A DNA stretch of 64,000 nucleotides. Source: CAVVSD01 sp963750895 (lineage in GTDB: Bacteria > Actinomycetota > Thermoleophilia > Solirubrobacterales > Solirubrobacteraceae). Location: assembly GCA_963750895.1 (NCBI GenBank), contig CAVVSD010000006.1:1426001-1490000 (forward strand), written 5' to 3'. The number at the start of each line of letters is the position of its first letter. Within the stretch, counting starts at the first letter, position 1. The notes beneath the pieces were generated by a model. That model saw only the letters and a list, made by a program, of their open reading frames with translations, did no database searches and was not told where the DNA came from. Below are positions 34,410 to 43,901 of this stretch, one piece after another. The translations under genes and the position numbers were made by a program.

Positions 34410-35282
34410 ATGCTGATCGGTGCCCACGTGTCCCCTGCGGGCGGGCCGGCGAAGGCCCTCGAGCGCGGCGACGAGCGCGGCTGCCGGTCGATCCAGATCT
34501 TCAACCAGAGCCCGCGGCAGTGGAAGCCGCACGCCTACTCCGACGACCAGCTCGCCGAGTACCGCGAGGCGATCGAGAGCTCGGGCGTGGAGGCGGTGCT
34601 CATCCACGCCGTCTACCTGCTCAACCCGGCCAGCGACGACCCCGACATCCGCGAGAAGTCGCTCGCATCGCTCACGACGTCGCTGCGCGTGGGCGACGCG
34701 CTGGGCGCGGCCGGCGTCGTGCTGCACCCCGGGTCGGCGCTGAAGGGCGAGGTCGGGCCGGCGATCAAGCGCGCCGGCGAGGTCGTGAAGGAGGCGCTGG
34801 CGGAGTCGGGGTCCTGCGAGCTGCACCTCGAGGACACCGCGGGCGCCGGCGGCACGCTGGGCCGCACGTTCGAGGAGCTCGCCAAGCTCCTGCGCGCCTG
34901 CGGGCGCAGCAAGCGCCTCGGCGTGTGCCTCGACTCCTGCCACCTGCTGGCGTCCGGCTACGACGTGCGCACGATCGAGGGCGTCGACGACGTCCTCGAG
35001 CGCTTCGACGCCGAGGTCGGCCTGGAGAAGCTGCGCTCCCTGCATCTCAACGACTCCCTGCAGCCGCTGGGCTCCAACCGCGACCGTCACGCGCCCGTGG
35101 GGAAGGGCGAGATGGGCGAGGACGGCTGCGCGGCGTTCCTGTCCGCCCCGGCGTTCGACGACCTGCCCTGCATCCTCGAGACGTCGGGCGACGGCGACCC
35201 GCCGGGCGGCCCCGCGCGCGAGCAGATCAAGCTCACCGAGAAGCTGCGCAAGCGCGGTCGCAAGGCGCGTGGGCTGAGCTAG
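34410..35282 (+). CDS. nfo: Endonuclease IV (AP endonuclease)
   Basis: A 290-residue TIM-barrel AP endonuclease that nicks DNA at abasic sites. Three-zinc-site motifs are all present: LIGAHVSPAGG, LHPGSALKGE, LHLEDTAGAG, CLDSCHLLASGYD, LHLNDSLQPLGSNRDRHAPV and ILETSGDGDP. The length matches the family. The ATG at 34410 is chosen because upstream sequence in the frame is antisense to gltX. An MFS gene follows after 9 bases and may be co-transcribed. Confidence 0.94.
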   Translation: MLIGAHVSPAGGPAKALERGDERGCRSIQIFNQSPRQWKPHAYSDDQLAEYREAIESSGVEAVLIHAVYLLNPASDDPDIREKSLASLTTSLRVGDALGAAGVVLHPGSALKGEVGPAIKRAGEVVKEALAESGSCELHLEDTAGAGGTLGRTFEELAKLLRACGRSKRLGVCLDSCHLLASGYDVRTIEGVDDVLERFDAEVGLEKLRSLHLNDSLQPLGSNRDRHAPVGKGEMGEDGCAAFLSAPAFDDLPCILETSGDGDPPGGPAREQIKLTEKLRKRGRKARGLS

Positions 35283-35291
35283 CGCCGGCGC

Positions 35292-36512
35292 ATGCGGCTG
35301 CTGCAGCCCCTGCGCCGTCGGGACTTCGCGCTGCTGTTCGCCGGCAGCACGATCTCCCTCATCGGCGACGGCGTCTACACCGTCGCGCTCGCGTTCCAGG
35401 TCTACGCGCTCGACAACTCGCCGGGCGCCCTGTCGCTCGTGCTCCTCGCCTACTCGGCCGGGCTCGTCGTGTGCGCGCTCGTGGCGGGCGTCGTCGTCGA
35501 CCGGGTCGACCGCCGCGCGGTCATCATCGTCGCCGATGCGCTGCAGCTCGTCGCGATCCTCGCGATGGGCCTGCTGTCGGTCGCGGGCACGCTCGAGGTG
35601 TGGCACTGCGCGCTGCTCGCGGTGTTCGTCGGGGCGGGGACCGCCTTCGTCAAGCCCGCTGCGACCGCGCTGCTCCCCCATGTCGTGCCGAAGGACGAGA
35701 TCGTCGCGGCGACGTCGCTGGAGCAGTCCGCGCAGCAGGCCTCCTACGCGCTGCTCGGCCCGGCGCTGGGCGGCGTCCTCGTCGGGGCCGCCGGGCCGGG
35801 GACCGCGCTGGTCATCGACGCCGCGACGTTCGCGGCCTCGATCGGCGCGGTGTCCCTCCTGCGCACCTCCGCGCGCCCGCCCGCCCGCGAGGAGCCGGGC
35901 GACGTCATCCGCGAGATCCGCGAGGGCATCGCATACGTCCGCGGGCGCCAGTGGCTCTGGGGGACGCTGCTCGCCGCGTGCATCGCGGTGATGTGCATCG
36001 AGGGCCCGGTCGAGATCGCCCTCCCCTACGTCATCAAGAACGACTGGGGCAACGGCGCGAGCACCTACGGGGCGCTGCTCGCCGTCGCCGGGTTCGCAGG
36101 CATCGGCGCCTCGCTGGTCTTCGGCGCCCGCGGCCTGCCCCGGAGGCCGGTGACGGCGATGATGGTGCTCTGGGTGATCGGCATGCTCTCGATCGCGGGC
36201 TTCGGGCTCGTCGACGGGCTCGCCGCGGCGATCCCCTTCGCGCTGCTGCTCGGGATCGGGAGCGCCGGCGACACGATCTGGTTCGCGCTGCTGCAGACGC
36301 GCGTCCCCGGCGAGCTGCTGGGCCGCGTGTCGAGCCTCGACTGGATGCTCTCGTTCGCCCTCCTGCCCGTCTCCTACGCCCTGGCCGGCCCGCTCGCGGC
36401 GGCGCTGGGTGCCCGCGAGCTGCTCGCCCTGGCGGCGCTCGCGGGCACCGCGGTGGCCATCGGTCTGTTCATCGCGCTGCCCGGCCTGCGGGACCGCTCC
36501 GCGGACGCATAG
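35292..36512 (+). CDS. Major facilitator superfamily transporter
   Basis: 406 residues with about 12 hydrophobic segments and almost no soluble domains. It opens MRLLQPLRRRDFALLFAGST, typical of the enterobactin-exporter-like (EntS/MFS_3) group. Motif A is VDRVDRRAVIIVADAL, and there is a proline/glycine-rich midpoint (GDVIREIREGIAYVRGRQWL). These carriers export drugs, siderophores or metabolites by proton antiport. The cargo is not identifiable. It follows nfo by 9 bases and precedes an LLM oxidoreductase by 19. Confidence 0.87.
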   Translation: MRLLQPLRRRDFALLFAGSTISLIGDGVYTVALAFQVYALDNSPGALSLVLLAYSAGLVVCALVAGVVVDRVDRRAVIIVADALQLVAILAMGLLSVAGTLEVWHCALLAVFVGAGTAFVKPAATALLPHVVPKDEIVAATSLEQSAQQASYALLGPALGGVLVGAAGPGTALVIDAATFAASIGAVSLLRTSARPPAREEPGDVIREIREGIAYVRGRQWLWGTLLAACIAVMCIEGPVEIALPYVIKNDWGNGASTYGALLAVAGFAGIGASLVFGARGLPRRPVTAMMVLWVIGMLSIAGFGLVDGLAAAIPFALLLGIGSAGDTIWFALLQTRVPGELLGRVSSLDWMLSFALLPVSYALAGPLAAALGARELLALAALAGTAVAIGLFIALPGLRDRSADA

Positions 36513-36531
36513 AGGAGTAGCGTGCTCCCGG

Positions 36532-37503
36532 ATGCGCGCCCCCATCACGCTCGGCCTGCACCTGCCGAAGTTCAACTACCCCGGCGTGGAGCCGGATGGG
36601 CTCTTCGACACGATCACGGACATCGCGAGGACCGCGGAGAGCTCGGGCTTCAGCACGATCACCGTCATGGACCACTTCCACCAGATCCCGCCGGTGGGAG
36701 ACCGCACGCTGAACATGTTCGACGGGAACACGATGCTCGCGGCGATCGCGGCGCGCACCGAGAGGGTCAGCCTCGGGCTGCTCGTCGGCGGCGTGATGTA
36801 CCGCAACCCCGCGCTCCTCGCGAAGATCACGACCGGCATCGACGTGATCTCGGGCGGCCGGGCCTTCCTCGGCGTCGGCGCGGCCTGGTTCGAGGAGGAG
36901 CACCTCGCCTACGGGTTCGACTTCCCCTCGCTCGGCTCGCGCTTCGAGCACCTCGAGGACGCCCTGAACATCGCGCGGGCGATGTTCGCGAGCCCCGAGT
37001 CCTCCTACGAGGGCAAGCACCACAGCATCAAGGACGCGCTGAACATCCCGCAGCCCCTGCGCGGCGACATCCCGATCGTCGTCGGCGGCAGCGGCGAGCG
37101 CAAGACGCTGCGCCTCGTCGCCAAGTACGCCGACGGCTGCAACGTCATGGGTGACGTCGACAAGATCCGCCATCTCATGGGCGTGCTCGAGGGCCACTGC
37201 GAGGACGTCGGTCGCGACCCGTCGGAGATCACCCGCACGCGGCTGGCCTCGCTGTACCTCGGCTCCAGCCACGAGGACGCGATGCGCCGGGTCGAGGAGG
37301 GCAAGGCGGACGGCTCGCTGCCCGAGCGCCGCATCCCGATGGTGATCGCGGGCGGCCCCGACGAGATCGCCGAGCAGCTCGGCGCGTTCGTGGAGGCCGG
37401 CATCGAGGGCTTCACGATCTCGCTGCCCGACGCGTCGGATCTCGAGATGGTCGAGCTGGCCGGCAAGACCATCGCGCCCCTCGTGGGGTCGCCGGTCGGC
37501 TGA
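36532..37503 (+). CDS. LLM-class F420-dependent oxidoreductase
   Basis: A 323-residue luciferase-fold protein. The start LGLHLPKFNYPGVEPDGLF is followed by TITVMDHFHQIPPVG, the RVSLGLLVGGVMYRNPALLA signature, and GRAFLGVGAAWFEEEHLAYG, the block that matches F420-dependent members of the family. F420 use is therefore inferred, not shown. The reaction is unknown. It follows the MFS exporter closely on the same strand, so the pair may process and export a compound. Confidence 0.85.
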   Translation: MRAPITLGLHLPKFNYPGVEPDGLFDTITDIARTAESSGFSTITVMDHFHQIPPVGDRTLNMFDGNTMLAAIAARTERVSLGLLVGGVMYRNPALLAKITTGIDVISGGRAFLGVGAAWFEEEHLAYGFDFPSLGSRFEHLEDALNIARAMFASPESSYEGKHHSIKDALNIPQPLRGDIPIVVGGSGERKTLRLVAKYADGCNVMGDVDKIRHLMGVLEGHCEDVGRDPSEITRTRLASLYLGSSHEDAMRRVEEGKADGSLPERRIPMVIAGGPDEIAEQLGAFVEAGIEGFTISLPDASDLEMVELAGKTIAPLVGSPVG

Positions 37504-37568
37504 ACGCCGGGTTGCACCGGCGCACGCCGGCGCGCGACCGCCCACACTGCACGGGGACGAGGACCCGC

Positions 37569-39234
37569 GTGGATCAGGACGTCAAGGAGATCGAGGCTCC
37601 ACCCGCAGCCGCCCCCGCCGCGGGGAGGTCGATGAACGGGGACGGCGCGACGCCGCCTGCCGTCGCCGCGCCCGGGACGAAGCTGCCGATCATGAGCCGG
37701 CTGCGGCTCGGCCAGTGGGTCTCGATCATCGTGGTCCTGCTCGGGGTCGTGCTCGTGGCCGGCGTGATCGTCGGCGCGTCGGCGCTGTCGCGCCAGATCG
37801 ACTCCCGCAACGAGATCATCGAGCAGCTCGACCCTGCGCGGACGGCGTCCCTGCAGCTCGGCTCGGCGATCGTGGCCCAGCAGAACGGCCTTCGCGGCTT
37901 CGCCCTCAACGGCCTGGACTCGAGCCTCGACGCCTACACGCAGGCACGCGCGGACGCCGCGGACGTCACCCGGCGACTCACGGGCCTCGCCGAAGGAGAG
38001 CCCGGGCTCATAGCCAAGGTGACCGCGATCGGAACGCGCCATGGAGAGCTGGCGGACGGAGTTCGCGGAGCCGGGGATCGAGCGCATCCGCCGCGAGGGC
38101 CCGTCGCCGACCCCAGGGGACCGCGCGACGCGGTCGGCCGCCAGCTTCGCGCGCGTGACCGGCGCACTCGGCGCGCTGAATGCCGACATCGCGGCGCGAC
38201 GCGCCGACGCGAAGTCCCGGCTCGACGCCGCGACCCGGTCGACGACCGTGTCGTTCTTCGTCATCGCCGGCGCGCTCGCACTGGCGCTCGTCGCCGTCGC
38301 GCTCGCCATGAACCGAGCGATCACCCGCCCGCTCGGGCGCCTCGCCGCCGACGCGCGGATCGTCTCCCGTGGCGACCTGGCGCACCGGCTCGCGGCCGAC
38401 GGACCGGCCGACGTCGTCGGGCTGGCCGAGGACGTCGACTCGATGCGTCAGCGCATCCTGACCGACCTCTCGGAGGTCCGCGCCAGCCGCATGCAGCTCG
38501 AGGAGCAGGCGCAGGAGCTCGAGCTCAAGGCGCGCGACCTGGAGCGCTCCAACGCGGAGCTCGAGCAGTTCGCCTACGTCGCCTCCCACGACCTCCAGGA
38601 GCCCCTGCGCAAGGTCGCCAGCTTCTGCCAGCTCCTCCAACGCCGCTACGAGGGCCAGCTCGACGAACGCGCCGACCAGTACATCGGCTTCGCGGTCGAC
38701 GGCGCCAAGCGCATGCAGAGCCTCATCTCCGACCTCCTCGCGTTCTCACGCGTCGGGCGCGCCGACGCGCCGCTCGTGGAGGTCGCGCTCGACGACATCG
38801 CACAGACCGCGCAGGACAACCTCACGTCGCGCGTCGAGCGCACCGGCGCGCGGATCGACGTCGGCCCGCTGCCGGTCGTCGACGGCGATCCCGTGCTCCT
38901 CGTCGCCGTCTTCCAGAACCTCATCGGCAACGCGCTGAAGTTCCACGGTGATGACCCGCCGGTCGTGCACGTCAGCGCAGAGCGCGATGACGGGATGTGG
39001 ACGATCACCTGCCGCGACGAGGGGATCGGCATCGACCCCGAATACGCGGAGCGGATCTTCGCCATCTTCCAGCGCCTGCACCCCAAGGAGTCCTACGAGG
39101 GCACCGGGATCGGACTGGCGTTGTGTCGCAAGATCGTGGAGCATCACGGCGGTCGGATCTGGCTGGACACCGACATGCCGACCGGAGCGACGTTCCGGTT
39201 CACCCTGCCCGTACGACCAGAGAGGAGCGCGTGA
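37569..39234 (+). CDS. CHASE3-HAMP sensor histidine kinase, one frameshift
   Basis: About 555 residues after correcting one extra base at about 38035-38041. The layout is: a Pro/Ala-rich cytoplasmic lead; TM1 (VSIIVVLLGVVLVAGVIVGA); an extracytoplasmic CHASE3-like helical domain (RQIDSRNEIIEQLDPARTAS, QNGLRGFALNGL); TM2 (FFVIAGALALALVAVALAM); HAMP; then a kinase core. HisKA has the phospho-His in FAYVASHDLQEPLRKV. The N box is FQNLIGNALKF, with DEGIGIDPEYAERIFAIFQR and GTGIGLALCRKIVEHHGG. This kinase type pairs with the small response regulator directly downstream. The GTG at 37569 is a weak start choice. An in-frame ATG lies at about 37632. Confidence 0.85.
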
Positions 39235-39693
39235 ATGGAAGGCTTCGGCCCGCGACAACTCGCGGAACCGCGCAGCGTGCTTCTCGTCGAGGACGACCCG
39301 GGCGACGCGCTGATGGTCCGCGAGGCGCTCGAGACCTACGCGCCCGAGACGGACATCGCCGCCGTGGTGGACGGCGTCGATGCCCTCCGCTATCTACGCC
39401 AGGAGGACGAGTTCGCCGACACCTCGCGGCCCGATCTCGTGCTGCTCGACCTCAACATGCCGCGCAAGGACGGCCGCGAGGTGCTCGCCGAGATCAAGGC
39501 CGACCGCGATCTCTGCACGATCCCGGTGGTCGTGCTCACGACGTCGAGCGCGGCGCAGGACATCCGCCACAGCTACGAGCTGCACGCCAACGCATACGTG
39601 ACGAAGCCGTCGGACTTCGACGAGTTCACGACCGTCGTGCGCTGCATCGAGCGCTTCTTCGGGCGCGTCGTGCAGCTGCCGCGGACCGCCTGA
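39235..39693 (+). CDS. CheY-like single-domain response regulator (Rcp1 type)
   Basis: 152 residues, receiver domain only. The acidic pocket is LLVEDDPGDAL, the phospho-acceptor is Asp in VLLDLNMPRKDGREVL (about residue 72), then come Thr in VVLTTSS and Lys in VTKPSDFDEF. The NMP-K-DG-R-E variant is typical of regulators paired with CHASE3 or phytochrome-type kinases. The ATG is directly after the kinase stop, so the two form an operon. With no output domain it must act by protein-protein contact. Confidence 0.92.
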   Translation: MEGFGPRQLAEPRSVLLVEDDPGDALMVREALETYAPETDIAAVVDGVDALRYLRQEDEFADTSRPDLVLLDLNMPRKDGREVLAEIKADRDLCTIPVVVLTTSSAAQDIRHSYELHANAYVTKPSDFDEFTTVVRCIERFFGRVVQLPRTA

Positions 39694-39697
39694 GCGG

Positions 39698-40255
39698 TCA
39701 GCCGCGGCCGAAGCGGCCGGTGAGGACCCCACGCGCGAGCGCGTGGTCGCCGATGGCGGTGCGCACCTCGTCGGGCGACGCGTCGTCGGCCAGGCCGAGC
39801 GGAGCGTCGAGCGCGTAGACCGCGAAGAGGTAGTCGTGGACCCCGTCGCCCTCCGGCGGGCACGGGCCCATCCAGTCGTCGTCACCGGCGCTGTTGGGCA
39901 GCTCGGTGCCGCCCTCGGGCTCCTCGTCCTCGGCCGCGCCGGTGACGGTCGGCGGGATCCCCACGACGGTCCAGTGCACGTAGTGCCCGGCCTTCGGGTC
40001 GTCGACGACGAGCGCGAGCTCCTTCGCGCCGCTCGGCACGCCCGACCACGACAGCTCGGGCGAGTCGTCGTCGCCGTCGCACGTGTAGCGCGTCGGGATC
40101 GTCGCCCCCTCGGCGAACGCGGTGCTGCGCACGGTCATCTCGGCGGGCGCCTCGGGGAGCGGCTTCGTCGCGTTCTCCCCTCCGCCGCCACCACCGCACG
40201 CGACGCTCGCGAACGCGACGAGCACCAGCGCGAGCACGCACAGGAGCAGCGGCAT
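39698..40255 (-). CDS. YbhB/YbcL (PEBP) family lipoprotein
   Basis: 185 residues. The signal peptide ends in a lipobox (FASVACGGG), so lipid attachment at Cys 20 is expected. The mature part is a phosphatidylethanolamine-binding-protein fold: YTCDGDDDSPELSW, LALVVDDPKAGHYVHWTVVG (the central D-P-x-x-x-x-H-W motif), GPCPPEGDGVHDYLFAVYAL and HALARGVLTGRFGR. The function of bacterial PEBPs is still unclear. Ligand or kinase-inhibitor-like roles have been proposed. Its ATG lies one base after the stop of dnaE on the same strand. Confidence 0.87.
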   Translation of the reverse strand: MPLLLCVLALVLVAFASVACGGGGGGENATKPLPEAPAEMTVRSTAFAEGATIPTRYTCDGDDDSPELSWSGVPSGAKELALVVDDPKAGHYVHWTVVGIPPTVTGAAEDEEPEGGTELPNSAGDDDWMGPCPPEGDGVHDYLFAVYALDAPLGLADDASPDEVRTAIGDHALARGVLTGRFGRG

Positions 40256-40256
40256 C

Positions 40257-43200
40257 TCAGGCGGCGGCGGTCGGTGCGGCTGCCGCGGGCGCGTGCACGA
40301 CCGCGGGGCCGAGGATCTGCTCCAGCTCGGCGCGCAGCGTCGGCGTCGGCGCGACCTTGAACGCGTTGCCGAGCCGCAGGGTCCGTGGATCGCCGGCGGA
40401 CAGCAGGAGCTCCAGCACCACCTCCGACTCGCCCGGGAAGGAGCCGAGGAGGTCCTTCAGGTCGTCGATCGCGGAGGCGGGCAGGCGCGCGGCGTCCAGG
40501 CGGAGCTTGAGCGGCGGCGGGCCGAGGCGCCGCGTGCTCGCCTCGAGCTTGGCCTTCTCGATCTCCGCCTCGGACGGCTCGAAGCGCTCGACGGTCTGCG
40601 CCACGAGCGACGTCTTCGTCGCCTCCTTGTGGTCCACCCTGCCGCGCACGAGCACGACCGAGTCGACGCCCAGCGCGCCCTCGTACTCCCCGAGCGCCTT
40701 GCCGAAGACGATGACCTCGACCGACCCCTCGAGGTCGTCGAGCGTCGCGAACATCATGTGGTCGCCGTTGCGCGTGCGGATCTTCTTGGCCTGCGTGATG
40801 ATGCCGCCGGCGGTGACCCAGTCGCCGTCCTTGCGCTCGGCGAGCTCGGCGAGGCCGCAGTCCACCCGGACGCGCAGCGCCTCGCGGACCTGCTTGAGCG
40901 GGTGCGCGGAGATGAACAGGCCGATCGACTCCTTCTCGATCGCCAGCATCTCGGGCTGGTCGAACTCCTCCGACGGGATCGGCGGGTGCTGGGGCGCGGC
41001 GAACGCCGCCATCGCGCCGCTCTCGGCGGCGGTGTCGTCGAAGAGACCGTCGAAGATCGAGCCCTGCCCGATCTGGGCGTCCTGCTGGCTCTTCTGCCCC
41101 GCGGCCTGCGCCTGCTCCAGCACGGAGAGCATGCCCTTGCGCGACGCGCCGGTGGAGCCGAACGCCCCGCACTTCACCAGGGCCTCGATGGCCTTCTTGT
41201 TCACCGCCCGTGCATCGACCCGCGCGCAGAACTCCCAGAGCGACTCGAAGTTCCCACCCTCGGCGCGGGCGGCCTTGATCGCCTCCACGGCCGCGTAGCC
41301 CACGCCCTTCACGGCGTCGAGCCCGAAGCGGATGTTGCCCTCGTCGACGACGAACTCGTGGTCGGAGAGGTTGACGTCGGGCGGCAGGATCTCGATGCCC
41401 ATCGACTCCGCCTGGTTGGCGAAGAAGGGCACCTTGTCCTTCGTGTCCATGACGCTGGAGATCAGCGCCGCCATGTACTCGGCGGGGTAGTTCGCCTTCA
41501 GCCAGGCCGTGCGGTACGCGATGAGCGCGTAGCAGGCGGCGTGCGAGCGGTTGAACGAGTAGTCGGCCGACTTCTCGTTCGTCGTCCAGAGCCAGTCGAT
41601 GACGGCGTCGCTCGTGCCGGACGCGCGGCAGCCCTCGCGGAACTCCGGCTCCAGCTGCGCCATCGCCGCGCGGTTCTTCTTGCCGATCGCCTTGCGCAGA
41701 TCGTCGGCGCGCGCACCCGAGAAGCCCCCGATCTCCTTGGAGATCTGCATGGCCTGCTCCTGGTACAGGATCACGCCGTACGTCGGGCCGATGATCGGCT
41801 CCAGCCGCGGGTCGGGGAAGCTCACTGCGTCCGGGTTGCGCTTGCCCCGCGCGTACGTGGGGATCTGGTCCATGGCGCCGGGGCGGTACAGGGCGTTGAG
41901 CGCGACGAGGTCGTCGAACTCCGTCGGGCGCACCTTGCGCAGCGCCTCCTGCATGCCCTCGGACTCGAACTGGAACACGCCCACCGAGTCCCCCCGCGCG
42001 AGCATCTCGTACGGACCCGGGTCGTCGAGCGGCAGGGTCGTCATGTCGGGCCGCTCGCCGGTGGAGCGGGCGATGATGTCGAGGGCGTCCTCGATGACGT
42101 CGAGGTTGCGCAGGCCCAGGAAGTCCATCTTGAGGAGGCCGAGCTCCTCGACGGGCTTCATGGAGTACTGCGTCACGGTCCGGTAGACGCGCTGCCCGTC
42201 CTCCCCCGTGCCGGCGTCGGCCAGCTGCAGCGGGACGATGTCGGTCAGCGGACGGTCGGCGATGACGACCGCCGCGGCGTGGATCGACGAGTTGCGCACG
42301 ATCCCCTCGAGACCCTTCGCGACGTCGATGATCTGCTTCGCCGTCGGGTCGGAGTCGTAGGCGCCCCTGAGCGGCTCGCCGTCGCGCAGGCAGTCCTCGA
42401 AGCTCGGCGGCCGGCCCATGATCGGGTCGGGGATGAGCTTGGCCAGACGATCGCCCGCGCCGTAGTCGTGCCCGAGCACGCGGGCGGCGTCACGCGTCGC
42501 CGCGCGCGGGAACATCTTGCCGAAGGTGACGATCTGCGCGACCGACTCGCGCCCGTACTTCTGCGTCACGTAGCGCATGACGCGCTCGCGCCCGCGGACG
42601 GAGAAGTCGATGTCGATATCAGGCATCGACACGCGCTCGGGGTTGAGGAACCGCTCGAACAGGAGCCCGTAGCGAAGGGGATCGACGTCCGTGATCTGCA
42701 GGCAGTACGCGACGAGGCTGCCGGCCGCGCTGCCTCGGCCGGGGCCGACGGCGATGCCGTTGTCCTTCGCGTACTTCACGAAGTCCCACACGATGAGGAA
42801 GTACGCGTCGAAGCCCATCCGGTTGACGACCTCGAGCTCCATCTCCATGCGCTCGATCGCCTCGGCCGGCGGCGGATCGCCGTAGCGCTGCCGCATGCCC
42901 TCCATCACCCGCTCGCGCAGATAGGCCTTCTCGTCCTCCCCCTCGGGGAGGTAGCGCGGGATGAGCTGGCGGCCGAGCTCGATCTCCGTGCTGCAGCGCT
43001 CGGCGATCTCGAGCGTCGAGGCGAGCGCCTCGGGCCACTCGGCGAACGACTGCGACATCTCCTCCGTGGACTTCAGGAAGAACTCGTTCGTCTCGAAGGT
43101 CATCTTCGGCGCCTGCAGCGTCGACTTCGTCTGCACGCACAGCAGCGCCGTGTGGTGGTGGTAGTCCTCGCGCCCGAGGTAGTGGACGTCGGCCGTGCCG

Positions 43201-43826
43201 ACGAGCGGGCGGCCGAGCTCGCGCGCGATCTGCACGATCCCCTCGTTCGCCTGGTCCTGCAGCGCGAGACCGTTCTTCTGCACCTCGAAGAACACGTTGT
43301 CGGACCCGAAGATGCCGAGCAGGTCCTGCGCGTGGGCGCGCGCATCGTCCATCCGACCGTCGGTGATCCGCTGGCAGAAGCGGCTGGCGAGGCAGCCGGT
43401 GAGGGCGATGATGCCCTTGCCGTGGCGCTCGAGCAGCCCGAGGTCGACGGTGGGCTTCCCGCGCTGGAGACCCTCGAGGAAGCCCGAGGACGACAGCCGC
43501 ACGAGGTTGCGATAGCCCTCGTCGCTCTCCGCGAGGAGCGTGAGGTGATTGCGCTCCGTGCGGCCCGCGGACGGGTCGGCCTTGTGATCGTCGACGAGGT
43601 AGACCTCGCAGCCGACGATCGGCTTGATGCCGTGCTTCTTGGCGGCCTTGTAGAGCTCGACGGCGCCGTTCATGACGCCGTGATCGGTGAGCCCGAGCGC
43701 GGGCTGGCCGAAGGCTGCTGCGCGCGCGGCGAGATCGTCGATCTTGCATGCGCCGTCCAGCAGCGAGTACTCGGAGTGGACGTGGAGGTGGGCGACAGAG
43801 GGGCTGCTCACGACCGGACGGAGCAT
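40257..43826 (-). CDS. dnaE: DNA polymerase III alpha subunit
   Basis: 1189 residues, the normal DnaE1 length. The N-terminal PHP domain is HLHVHSEYSLLDGACKIDDL and HGVMNGAVELYKAAKKHG. The catalytic palm contains VGPGRGSAAGSLVAYCLQIT and the aspartates of MPDIDIDFS. Then come YGVILYQEQAM and the thumb/fingers NRSHAACYALIAYRTAWLKA, and a C-terminal OB fold (WVTAGGIITQAKKIRTRNGD). The ATG at 43826 is used. The frame stays open upstream, but through the hairpin between it and the preceding gene. It replicates the chromosome and is essential. Its placement beside the paralogous coiled-coil genes seems fortuitous. Confidence 0.96.
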   Translation of the reverse strand: MLRPVVSSPSVAHLHVHSEYSLLDGACKIDDLAARAAAFGQPALGLTDHGVMNGAVELYKAAKKHGIKPIVGCEVYLVDDHKADPSAGRTERNHLTLLAESDEGYRNLVRLSSSGFLEGLQRGKPTVDLGLLERHGKGIIALTGCLASRFCQRITDGRMDDARAHAQDLLGIFGSDNVFFEVQKNGLALQDQANEGIVQIARELGRPLVGTADVHYLGREDYHHHTALLCVQTKSTLQAPKMTFETNEFFLKSTEEMSQSFAEWPEALASTLEIAERCSTEIELGRQLIPRYLPEGEDEKAYLRERVMEGMRQRYGDPPPAEAIERMEMELEVVNRMGFDAYFLIVWDFVKYAKDNGIAVGPGRGSAAGSLVAYCLQITDVDPLRYGLLFERFLNPERVSMPDIDIDFSVRGRERVMRYVTQKYGRESVAQIVTFGKMFPRAATRDAARVLGHDYGAGDRLAKLIPDPIMGRPPSFEDCLRDGEPLRGAYDSDPTAKQIIDVAKGLEGIVRNSSIHAAAVVIADRPLTDIVPLQLADAGTGEDGQRVYRTVTQYSMKPVEELGLLKMDFLGLRNLDVIEDALDIIARSTGERPDMTTLPLDDPGPYEMLARGDSVGVFQFESEGMQEALRKVRPTEFDDLVALNALYRPGAMDQIPTYARGKRNPDAVSFPDPRLEPIIGPTYGVILYQEQAMQISKEIGGFSGARADDLRKAIGKKNRAAMAQLEPEFREGCRASGTSDAVIDWLWTTNEKSADYSFNRSHAACYALIAYRTAWLKANYPAEYMAALISSVMDTKDKVPFFANQAESMGIEILPPDVNLSDHEFVVDEGNIRFGLDAVKGVGYAAVEAIKAARAEGGNFESLWEFCARVDARAVNKKAIEALVKCGAFGSTGASRKGMLSVLEQAQAAGQKSQQDAQIGQGSIFDGLFDDTAAESGAMAAFAAPQHPPIPSEEFDQPEMLAIEKESIGLFISAHPLKQVREALRVRVDCGLAELAERKDGDWVTAGGIITQAKKIRTRNGDHMMFATLDDLEGSVEVIVFGKALGEYEGALGVDSVVLVRGRVDHKEATKTSLVAQTVERFEPSEAEIEKAKLEASTRRLGPPPLKLRLDAARLPASAIDDLKDLLGSFPGESEVVLELLLSAGDPRTLRLGNAFKVAPTPTLRAELEQILGPAVVHAPAAAAPTAAA

Positions 43827-43850
43827 AGGTGGGGACCCGGACGCCAAGGG

Positions 43851-43884
43851 GCGGGCGGGCGGGTTGCAGACCCGCCCCGCCCGC
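43851..43884 (-). terminator. GC hairpin between the coiled-coil gene and dnaE
   Basis: GCGGGCGGGCGGGT and ACCCGCCCCGCCCGC pair with one bulged base around a TGCAG loop. It lies 17 bases after the stop of the upstream gene (43902) and 25 bases before the dnaE ATG. Either the upstream operon ends here and dnaE has its own promoter, or the hairpin attenuates dnaE. Confidence 0.55.
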
Positions 43885-43901
43885 AATCTGCGAAGGACTT
43901 C

